6,176 nucleotides of DNA, from positions 1-6,176 of the forward strand of contig JBNJEM010000485.1 of the NCBI GenBank assembly GCA_051745935.1, given 5' to 3'. The first letter of the stretch is position 1; each line of letters starts with the position of its first letter. Origin of the DNA: JBNJEM01 sp051745935 (lineage in GTDB: Bacteria; Planctomycetota; Planctomycetia; Pirellulales; Pirellulaceae). Below the pieces are notes generated by a model. That model was not told where the DNA came from and searched no databases. It saw only the letters and a program-made list of their open reading frames with translations. The position numbers were made by a program, and so were the translations under genes. Below, one piece after another: positions 1 to 5,730 of the stretch.

Positions 1-200
1 GTTCTTCGCGCAGCAGGATCCAACCGCGTCGATAGGTATCCCGGTCGCGGATGACTTTATGCGCCGCGAGTCCGACCAACGGGAGGACGGCTTGCGCCGG
101 CCAGCTTTCCACTTGGATAAATCCAACCGCCTGAAAGATAGTCTTGGCCGCTTAGCGGATCCTGACCACAGAGAAACGCGCGGCGGACGCAGCGCGTCGT

Positions 201-235
201 ACAGTGAAAGGTACCTCGACGAGCTCCGTCCTCAC
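201..235. repeat. Possible diverged copy of a RPELVEG-type dispersed repeat
   Basis: The minus strand here translates to VRTELVEVPFTVR. This resembles the nonsense peptide (VRPELVEG...VRQAHHER) produced by a short interspersed repeat with core TTCGACAAGCTCA that I recall from many environmental bacterial genomes. The core here is CTCGACGAGCTC. Only one copy is visible in the window and the match is imperfect, so the assignment rests on recalled similarity. Confidence 0.2.
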
Positions 236-390
236 CCAGCAACTTCCGACGTGCATTAGAAACCATCGAGCAGACTCCTTTGGCCGTGGGGTTGTGACCG
301 GACCCCCGATCCGCTCGCCGGGCGGTCTGGCTACACGTCCGTTCACATCCCCGATTCATGAAATCTGCCCGCGTCTGGCGCGTTGCCCTG

Positions 391-420
391 AATCTATCCG
401 AAACGCTGTCAGCTTGTCAA
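391..420 (-). promoter_or_regulatory. Sigma-70-like promoter candidate, leftward
   Basis: On the minus strand a perfect TTGACA (420-415) is followed after 18 bases by TAGATT (396-391), which matches four of six positions of the -10 consensus. It would transcribe toward the left edge, through the ATG at 266 that has a good ribosome binding site. No confirmed gene lies downstream within the window, so this may be a chance match. Confidence 0.22.
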
Positions 421-520
421 ATAACTGCTAGCACTCTTGTGCGGGCAAACACGGCCGGAGGACTACGCCCCGGCTGGGCCCATATTCAGCGATAGAAGAA
501 GCCGGTACGTTCCACGGCCG

Positions 521-957
521 TCATGGGATCCTGTATTCGCGGAAACCAATCTCGGCAGAGTGGCGTGTGTCCCGGTATGACAACGGGTCCACTGGTTGTA
601 ACAGGCCCAACCGCGGATCCATCGGTGCAAACGGATCCATTTCAGGGTGATACGTGTCTGGCCCTTCGGTCCCTTCGCACACAACGAGGTGGCCCTGGCG
701 GTCGAAGTACAGGCCGTTTGCCCGACCGGAATTCTCGCGGAAGGTGCTCAGCGAGCCGTCGACCGACCATTTCAGGATCTTCTCATTGGGAATAACGGTG
801 AAGTAGAGGTTCCCCTGGCCGTCGCACGCCGGCCCTTCGGTGAAGGCGAAGCCGCCGGCGAGCTTTTCAACTTCGGCTCCCGGGGCGATCAAGTCGGCCG
901 CGGCGGCCGTGCCAAGATCCCCATCATCACGGCACTCATCGACAATTGAAGGCACAT
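521..957 (-). pseudogene. SMP-30/gluconolactonase-like protein, exported, frameshifted and truncated
   Basis: SMP-30/gluconolactonase (LRE) proteins are six-bladed beta-propellers that hydrolyse sugar lactones with a bound divalent metal. About 75 residues match this family: GGFAFTEGP (the Glu is the usual first metal ligand), then NLYFTV, NEKILKWSVDG, and RANGLYFDRQGHLVVCEG (the Asn in RANG is a conserved pocket residue). The start at ATG 957-955 follows GGAGAA (970-965) by seven bases and reads MCLQLSMSAVMMGILA, a plausible signal peptide core, but that frame stops at 889. The SMP-30 match continues in another frame from TAAAADLIAPG, so one base appears to be missing near 895-910, where there is a GC palindrome. 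After VVCEG (about 671) similarity is lost and the frame stops at 521, giving about 145 residues against the usual roughly 300. A GTG at 955 could start the matching frame but would give no signal peptide. The gene begins 45 bases after the GH16 stop, so it is probably in the same transcript. It is most likely a pseudogene; a sequencing error at the first lesion is possible. Confidence 0.72.
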
Positions 958-964
958 GCCAGGA

Positions 965-970
965 TTCTCC
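965..970 (-). promoter_or_regulatory. Ribosome binding site of the SMP-30-like gene
   Basis: GGAGAA lies seven bases upstream of ATG 957-955 on the minus strand. It decides the start of the broken SMP-30-like gene in favour of the frame that encodes a hydrophobic leader, and so is the main evidence that the leader and the propeller domain are now in different frames. Confidence 0.6.
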
Positions 971-1002
971 TATGCAAAAGGTGTTCGAGTCACGTTGAAG
1001 CA

Positions 1003-2943
1003 CTATTGGACAGCAGCCGGCTGCGAGGGACACCTCTCAACGATCTGCACGCCGGAGACGCCGGTCCAGCCGCCTTTGAGGTTTCCGGCCCATTCGATGT
1101 TGAATGCGTTCGCCGAGTTGTCCTTGAAGACAACGCAGTTCGACGGCTCGGCCTTCTCGAGGCTCGTGGCGTCCGACGTGACGAACAGCCCGTCGAGCCA
1201 ACGCTTCCAATAGAAATACGTCCCGTTCGAATCGACACCGCCGGAGGGCGAAGAGATCGTGACCGATCCGGAGCCTTGGTCGGCATCCGCCGCCAGGTAG
1301 ACGTACACGTCGTACTTCTCGTAAGGAACACCGGTGAGGGAAAGCTTCCCGCCGAGCTGGATGTAGCCGGTTTGCAGTGTGAGGTTCGCGCGCTTGAATC
1401 CCCAGTCTCTTCCGACCTTCGAACGCCACACCTGATCCTCTCCCGGCACGGACCATGAGACGGTCAGGCCGTTGACCTTCTCTCCTTGGTCGTCGATGGA
1501 CTGCTTTGACATGCCTTTGGGGCCTGGCAAATTATTCCAGTTGCGTTGGGCAATGCCCGCGGCGCCGGCGGCCTGGTTTGGCGAGAGCTGCGTCGACTCC
1601 TCGCCGATCACCGAGAAATTCAAGCCGACCGCGGCCGTTTCGATCCGAGGTATCGGGCCAAGGTTCGGACTATAGCCCTCGATGACCGGCTCTTCCGCGT
1701 AGACGCGGACGTAGTCGACCCACATGTCGGAGCCATTGCCGTATCGCTCCAGATCGATCGGCCAGCGGCTGATTCCACCGATGGCGTAGTTGACCATGAA
1801 GAAGTGCGGATATCGAATGGAAATATCGTTCGTCGGATGGCGAAGCACTTCGATGTCGTCGAAGTAGTAGACAGTGTCTTCAAGTCCAACGTGGAGACCG
1901 TAGGTGTGGAACGTCGACGACCAGTACGATTTCCCGCCGAGTTCCATGATAGGAACGCGAGTGTGAAAGCCTTTCTTGTCCGTGCCGTCGGGATTCTTTT
2001 GCTTCCAGAAGTGGCTGACGATCGAATAGCCGGGATGATTTGGATTCCCCTCCCCTTTGCCGCCATAGGCCTCGACGATATCCAACTCATCGTTCCCCTC
2101 GTCGCCCAACGCCAGAGTCCAAAACGCGGGCCATGTTCCGATCGCGGACTGCGCGGTGAAGCGGCATTCCAGATAGCATGGAGCTTTCGCCCATACGCCT
2201 TCGAAGTCGCGATTGACCGACGCGATGATGCCCGTGCGGCCCTTGGGCGACTCGTCGTCTTTCCGCGCGGCGATGCGCAGCCACGTTTCCTTCTGGCCGA
2301 ACGGCTTCCCGTCGCCGAGGACGTTCGAGAATCGCCAGCCGCTGAAATCGCCCCCGCCCGGTTTGTGGGCCATGTACCTCGCATCGCGCCCGTCGTTGGA
2401 GATCGAGAGCGGACCGTCGAAATCATCGACGAAGATCAGTTGCATTCCCTTGGCCGCCGGAGGATCGGCCTTGGGAATCCCCTGATTCCAATTGACCCCT
2501 CCGAGGTTGAATAGCTGTAGCTCGAAGATATCCTTTCGGTCCTTGCCGTTGTGGGCGTAGATGCGGACGTTCACCGGGCCGTGCGGGAATTTGTCGGCGG
2601 GGAAGACGAACGTCCCGTTGCCGTTGGCATCGAGTGGGATGCCGTCCGGGGTGATGGACGCGTCCTCTCCCCAGCGGCCGAGCGGTTCCGACTGTCGCCA
2701 GCAGAGGGCGGTCGCATGCTTCATGCCGGGCGCCTGGAACTTCACCGTCACATCGCCGCGAACCTCCGAGCGAAGCTTCGGCTCCGAAACTCGGATCGCT
2801 TGCGTCCATTGTTCGGCGTTTTCGGCGACTTGGCCGTAGTTGAACTCGTGATATCCGTCAATTCTCCCGCGCTGAGACTCTTGGGCGACTACCGATGTTG
2901 CGATGCCGCCGAGTGCTAGAAAAAAGACAATCGTCTGCTTCAT
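1003..2943 (-). CDS. Exported glycoside hydrolase family 16 protein with extra N- and C-terminal domains
   Basis: The 646-residue protein is probably a secreted endo-acting beta-glycanase. Residues 1-20 form a signal peptide (MKQTIVFFLALGG..., cleavage after VVA). Residues about 45-147 look like a beta-sandwich domain (EVRGDVTVKFQAPG ... GPVNVRIYAHNGKD). The GH16 domain spans about 165-419, from KGMQLIFVDDFDG through GTWPAFWTLAL (269-279) to MWVDYVRVYAEEP. The catalytic motif ELDIVE gives nucleophile E286, D288 and acid/base E291, the family's ExDxxE arrangement. Residues about 434-636 form a further module starting AAVGLNFSVIGEE, with RNWNNLPG and ending WTGVSGVQIVE; it resembles modules of planctomycete and verrucomicrobial exoproteins, but I cannot name it. 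ATG 2943 is preferred over TTG 2946 because AGGAG (2955-2951) is seven bases before the ATG and only four before the TTG. GH16 substrates include laminarin, mixed-linkage glucan, agar, porphyran and carrageenan; the substrate here cannot be told from this reading. No frameshift is seen and all catalytic residues are present. Confidence 0.93.
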   Translation of the reverse strand: MKQTIVFFLALGGIATSVVAQESQRGRIDGYHEFNYGQVAENAEQWTQAIRVSEPKLRSEVRGDVTVKFQAPGMKHATALCWRQSEPLGRWGEDASITPDGIPLDANGNGTFVFPADKFPHGPVNVRIYAHNGKDRKDIFELQLFNLGGVNWNQGIPKADPPAAKGMQLIFVDDFDGPLSISNDGRDARYMAHKPGGGDFSGWRFSNVLGDGKPFGQKETWLRIAARKDDESPKGRTGIIASVNRDFEGVWAKAPCYLECRFTAQSAIGTWPAFWTLALGDEGNDELDIVEAYGGKGEGNPNHPGYSIVSHFWKQKNPDGTDKKGFHTRVPIMELGGKSYWSSTFHTYGLHVGLEDTVYYFDDIEVLRHPTNDISIRYPHFFMVNYAIGGISRWPIDLERYGNGSDMWVDYVRVYAEEPVIEGYSPNLGPIPRIETAAVGLNFSVIGEESTQLSPNQAAGAAGIAQRNWNNLPGPKGMSKQSIDDQGEKVNGLTVSWSVPGEDQVWRSKVGRDWGFKRANLTLQTGYIQLGGKLSLTGVPYEKYDVYVYLAADADQGSGSVTISSPSGGVDSNGTYFYWKRWLDGLFVTSDATSLEKAEPSNCVVFKDNSANAFNIEWAGNLKGGWTGVSGVQIVERCPSQPAAVQ

Positions 2944-2950
2944 CAAGTAT

Positions 2951-2955
2951 CTCCT
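2951..2955 (-). promoter_or_regulatory. Ribosome binding site of the GH16 gene
   Basis: AGGAG on the minus strand is separated by ATACTTG from ATG 2943-2941. The spacing of seven supports this ATG rather than the adjacent in-frame TTG (2946-2944), which would have a spacing of only four. Confidence 0.7.
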
Positions 2956-2983
2956 GAAAACAAAAGTGAATATGTCGGGACCG

Positions 2984-3010
2984 GACGTCGGTACGTGAGG
3001 AAAGACGTCG
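2984..3010. repeat. GACGTCG direct repeats 20 bases apart, upstream of GH16
   Basis: GACGTCG occurs at 2984-2990 and again at 3004-3010. Each contains the palindrome GACGTC, and the start-to-start distance is 20 bases, about two helical turns. They lie 41-67 bases upstream of the GH16 start codon, where a regulator could bind. A match of only seven bases twice can arise by chance. Confidence 0.25.
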
Positions 3011-3099
3011 AGAGCTCAATGCCGCAGGTGTAGCCCCCGAGTGTAACCGACCTGGACTCGAATTTCATGAGGGAGTTCCGCTGCGTTTCGTTAAGTCCA

Positions 3100-3182
3100 A
3101 ACGAAGACACACAAACTCCGAGGGGCGAGGTTAATGGGAGCGGCTGCCCCCCCCCGTGACCTGAAACCTGTGTGTCTTCGTT
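3100..3182. repeat. 14-base inverted repeat flanking a 55-base loop with a C9 tract
   Basis: AACGAAGACACACA at 3100-3113 is perfectly complementary to TGTGTGTCTTCGTT at 3169-3182. The 55 bases between them include nine consecutive C residues (3147-3155). A third related copy, TTCGTT at 3087-3092, could pair with AACGAA at 3100-3105 as an alternative short hairpin. The arm resembles the CACGAAGACAC-type dispersed repeats I recall from planctomycete and other environmental genomes. It could be a fragment of such a repeat family or a structured 5' leader of the GH16 transcript; no function is shown. Confidence 0.6.
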
Positions 3183-3420
3183 CTGTGTGGGTAGTCGAGG
3201 GTAGCGTGCTGCCTGGCATTGGGGCTCGCGGCCATACGGCACGCCCCGGGTGCTCATATCCCGCTCGAGGGACTTCCTCACGGCAAGCGCATACCGGGTC
3301 CGTCAAGAACCGCTCTTGGTGAATTACGGAGAGCCTCATACATTTCCGTTTCGAATTGCCCACACACGCACAACCAACGGTCAAAACTTCTTGCAAAGCA
3401 AACGTCACGACTCGGGTCCC

Positions 3421-3438
3421 CAACACCTGCTGGTGTTG
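3421..3438 (-). terminator. Hairpin just after the oxidoreductase stop codon
   Basis: CAACACC and GGTGTTG form a perfect seven-base-pair stem with a four-base loop, beginning five bases after the TGA stop of the oxidoreductase gene. On the minus strand it is followed by GGGACCC rather than a T-run, so it is not a classical intrinsic terminator. It may act as a 3'-end stabiliser or as part of a factor-dependent terminator. Confidence 0.4.
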
Positions 3439-3443
3439 AAGAT

Positions 3444-5597
3444 TCATAGAGGCAAGAGTTGCACGCCGTCAACGACGACGAAGCCGTCCGTGTCGCGGTT
3501 GGCCACCGTGATGGTGATAACGGTTTCGATCCGATAGGTCCCCAACGACTTGCCGTTTCCATCTCGCTCACGCTGGTTGACGACGATCTCTTTCTTCTCG
3601 TCGCCGACCGCAACTGTCACACGCGTCTTCGTTGATCGATTCGCCTGAGCGACGTAGAGGAAGTTCACCTGGTAGTCGCCGGGCTTCGGAACCTTGACTT
3701 CGAAGGTCACCGTCTTTTCGCCCTTGCCCTCGTTGCCGTCGTGGAGGTATGAAGTGCCGCTTATTGGAGCAAGGGTTCCCGAGTGCCAACCGCCAGTGGT
3801 GCTTGCCGCAGAATCATCCACCACCAGGCCCGGAAGCGGCTTCGCCGGTTCTGCCACGGGCTCCTGCCATTCGAGACGTTGCCCTCCCTTCTCCAGCCTT
3901 GCCTTCAGTTTTCCGTAGTCCAGCTCCTGGACGGCAACGCCCTCTTCGATGGCCAGGGCGGCGGCCGTCCCGGCGCTCTGACCGAGGATCATGAAAACCG
4001 GCTCCATCCGGATGGAACCGTAGGCGACGTGCGAAGAGGAAAGGCAAACCGGCACGAGCAGGTTGTCACATTCCTCCTTTTTCGGAACAATCGAACGATA
4101 CGAAACTGGATAGGGTCTCGGGCAGCCGTGTCCAAAGCCGCCCTCGTTTCTCACGGTCCTGTTTCCGTCTTCTTTCACAACCACTCGCTGGCAAAAGTGC
4201 GAGTCCATCGCGTATGACGCCAATCCAACAGAATCACCCACTTTCCGTTTGGATTCACAGTCCTCTTGCGTCACGACGTATTCGGAGACCATACGACGGC
4301 CTTCGCGCACATAGAGCTGATGGGGCCAGTGTCCAGTATCCTGAAACTCGTTCGGGTCCAGCCCGAAACGGTTTACTCTGTCGCGTAACTCTGCGGGAAC
4401 CCGCGGGTCGTTCGCGAGAAAATACATCAGCCCCTGCTGGTAGCAGACGTGATCCTGAAAGATGCGCTCCCGCAACTCGTACAGTTCGGAAAGGGGCACC
4501 GGTAGACCGCGCCGGGCCGCTGGAAGTTCCGTGAAAGATCCCGGTTCATAAGTGCCGTCTGGCCAGCGATAGTTTCCGCCGACGTAATCTGAGGAGAAGC
4601 TGCCCGCGTTGTTGCTGTCGCCCACCCGCACCTGGACCGGACCGTCGGTCATGGGACGCGTCGTGTAATCAAGCGTCCATCGGATACGTGGATCGGCATT
4701 GAGAAATCGGGCTAGCAGGGCGTAGCGCCCGGGGTCATACCCGCGCGGTTTCGGAAACGCAATCTTCCCTGCTCTGTCGGTGAGGAACACGCGGAAGTTG
4801 TAAGCCTGCACTTTGAAGTCGCCATCGCCCACGTTACCGGGCGGCTCGGAAGAGATCTCAGGGAGCAGACCCGATTCCGGATTCCCCGGCTCCACGTACG
4901 GACTCAGCGGCAGTCTGCAGAACTGGTAGACGTTGCGCCACGAAACGTTCTGGAATTGCCCGGCCAGTGATTCCCCATAAGCACTGGCTGGCTCGCGTCC
5001 AACGCGATAGGAGACATTCGCCGCCGCGAGTAGGTCGCCTTCATAGGTGGCGTCCACAAACATGGCCGCACGGATGGTCTCGCCGGTTTCCATGGACACC
5101 GAAAGCACCCGGTTGCTGTTCATTTCAACAGACTTCAGCGCACGCCCCAACAGAACGTTGACGCCCTCCTCATTGAGCATCTGCAGGTAGAGCGCTTCGG
5201 CTTCCGAGGGACGAAAACCACTATTCCTGCCAATGCGGTTGTAGAATTCCAGGGCCAAGCCACCAATAGACTCCTTTCTCCCGAGGTCTGTTGCGGTCAG
5301 CCCGCCCGAGGTCATTCCGCCGACATGCCGATTGAAAGAGAGCAGCACTGACTTCTTTCCCTCACGGGCGGCTTGGATCGCGGCCGTCACTCCGGCCGGC
5401 GTTCCCCCATAGATTGCGATATCGCACTCGACCGTCCGAGACGCTCCCCGTTCCGCCTTCAGGTAGTAAGACGGCGTGGGTAACCCCACGGGGTCATCGT
5501 TCTGCGCGCGGGCAGGTAATGCGATGGCAATGGCGGTGGTGACCGCCGTTAGGACATGGCGCAGTTGTTCCGTCACGCTTTTCTTGCTTTCGCTCAT
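3444..5597 (-). CDS. Exported FAD-dependent oxidoreductase with golvesin/xanthan-lyase-like C-terminal domain
   Basis: The 717-residue protein belongs to the FAD_oxidored family (PF12831 type). Residues 1-32 look like a Sec signal peptide: a charged start, then LTAVTTAIAIALPARAQ. There is no twin-arginine motif. The FAD-binding Rossmann segment is CDIAIYGGTPAGVTAAIQAA (58-77), followed by GGMTSGGLTATDLG (93-106), the family's VDATYEGDLLAAA (181-193), REGRRMVSEYVVTQED (431-446) and the closing flavin segment MEPVFMILGQSAGTAAALA (531-549). Residues about 588-717 form a beta-rich domain like the golvesin C-terminal/xanthan-lyase-associated domain: NRSTKTRVTV, VNQRERDGNGKSLGTY and FVVVDGVQLLPL. 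Related proteins are often auto-annotated as xanthan lyase because of this tail, but nothing here is a polysaccharide lyase catalytic domain. The substrate is unknown; a role in oxidising a sugar or glycan breakdown product is inferred only from the GH16 neighbour. ATG 5597 has only a weak purine stretch upstream but is the start that includes the signal peptide. Confidence 0.92.
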   Translation of the reverse strand: MSESKKSVTEQLRHVLTAVTTAIAIALPARAQNDDPVGLPTPSYYLKAERGASRTVECDIAIYGGTPAGVTAAIQAAREGKKSVLLSFNRHVGGMTSGGLTATDLGRKESIGGLALEFYNRIGRNSGFRPSEAEALYLQMLNEEGVNVLLGRALKSVEMNSNRVLSVSMETGETIRAAMFVDATYEGDLLAAANVSYRVGREPASAYGESLAGQFQNVSWRNVYQFCRLPLSPYVEPGNPESGLLPEISSEPPGNVGDGDFKVQAYNFRVFLTDRAGKIAFPKPRGYDPGRYALLARFLNADPRIRWTLDYTTRPMTDGPVQVRVGDSNNAGSFSSDYVGGNYRWPDGTYEPGSFTELPAARRGLPVPLSELYELRERIFQDHVCYQQGLMYFLANDPRVPAELRDRVNRFGLDPNEFQDTGHWPHQLYVREGRRMVSEYVVTQEDCESKRKVGDSVGLASYAMDSHFCQRVVVKEDGNRTVRNEGGFGHGCPRPYPVSYRSIVPKKEECDNLLVPVCLSSSHVAYGSIRMEPVFMILGQSAGTAAALAIEEGVAVQELDYGKLKARLEKGGQRLEWQEPVAEPAKPLPGLVVDDSAASTTGGWHSGTLAPISGTSYLHDGNEGKGEKTVTFEVKVPKPGDYQVNFLYVAQANRSTKTRVTVAVGDEKKEIVVNQRERDGNGKSLGTYRIETVITITVANRDTDGFVVVDGVQLLPL

Positions 5598-5655
5598 ATG
5601 GTGCTCGCTTTCAGGGATTGTTTGGGAGGCTAGTCTTCAGTCTTGAGTGTATTTG

Positions 5656-5671
5656 CAATTGTGAACAATTG
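5656..5671. promoter_or_regulatory. Palindromic operator-like site upstream of the oxidoreductase gene
   Basis: CAATTGTGAACAATTG is a palindrome with seven-base arms (CAATTGT/ACAATTG) and a two-base centre, 59-74 bases upstream of the oxidoreductase start codon. This form and position suit a dimeric regulator. The half-site resembles those of LacI-type operators (AATTGTGA...ACAATT) but with shorter spacing. No regulator gene is in the window. Confidence 0.42.
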
Positions 5672-5712
5672 ATAGGACATCTAATTTCAGTTATCAGGCA
5701 GGATTGAGTGGC

Positions 5713-5730
5713 GATATGGACGGTCATATC
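5713..5730. promoter_or_regulatory. Second interrupted palindrome upstream of the oxidoreductase gene
   Basis: GATATG (5713-5718) and CATATC (5725-5730) form six-base arms around a six-base centre, about 116-133 bases upstream of the oxidoreductase start. Its sequence differs from the CAATTGT palindrome, so it would be a different site if real. Confidence 0.25.

Larger units (their letters stand above)
1..520. other. Left flank without a recognisable gene; possible partial or decayed coding sequence at the edge
   Basis: No reading frame here resembles a protein family I know. On the minus strand one frame is open from base 151 to the left edge and reads in part TIFQAVGFIQVESW, then AAHKVIRDRDTYRRGW. 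It has protein-like composition and mostly G or C in third positions, but a TAA stands at 154-152 and no ATG follows it. A minus-strand ATG at 266-264 has a strong AAGGAG eight bases upstream (280-275) but lies in a different frame, which ends after 69 residues at 57. A plus-strand frame is also open from base 2 to 259. The stretch could be the decayed start of a gene lying further left, or plain intergenic DNA. I cannot decide between these. Confidence 0.35.
2944..3443. other. Intergenic stretch between the oxidoreductase and GH16 genes
   Basis: This roughly 500-base stretch has no convincing gene. Short minus-strand frames run through it but show no family features, and their codons cross a C9 tract and repeats. 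It contains the probable terminator of the oxidoreductase gene (3421-3438), a short CAAGA/TCTTG hairpin (3304-3318), a 14-base inverted repeat pair (3100-3182), two GACGTCG direct repeats (2984-2990 and 3004-3010) and the GH16 ribosome binding site. I found no clear -35/-10 pair for GH16, although the length suggests the gene has its own promoter here. Confidence 0.6.

Noticed and set aside
889..925. Programmed ribosomal frameshifting in the SMP-30-like gene
   Set aside because: The shift site (ATC TTG GCA CGG) has no slippery heptamer, and the gene is also damaged at its 3' end, which fits decay or sequence error better.
647..949. Plus-strand 100-codon open frame opposite the SMP-30-like gene
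   Set aside because: The minus strand carries the SMP-30 family signature over the same bases; the plus frame has none.
1013..1024. Perfect palindrome GCAGCCGGCTGC as a terminator of the GH16 gene
   Set aside because: It lies within the last GH16 codons, is short, and has no T-run; the SMP-30-like gene follows after 45 bases with its own ribosome binding site.
1546..2514. A 322-codon open frame on the plus strand inside the GH16 gene
   Set aside because: It is antisense to a clearly real GH16 catalytic domain, has no family features, and its openness follows from the GC-rich codon use of the true gene.
2943..3281. Minus-strand 112-codon open frame in the intergenic stretch before GH16
   Set aside because: It crosses the inverted repeat and the C9 tract, overlaps the GH16 ribosome binding site, and has no protein-like features.
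3444..3830. Naming the oxidoreductase a xanthan lyase
   Set aside because: Only the C-terminal tail resembles a domain found with xanthan lyases; the main body is an FAD-binding oxidoreductase and no lyase catalytic domain is visible.
3783..4217. Plus-strand open frames opposite the oxidoreductase gene (also 4214-4534)
   Set aside because: They are shadows of the oxidoreductase codons, arginine- and proline-rich, with no recognisable domain.
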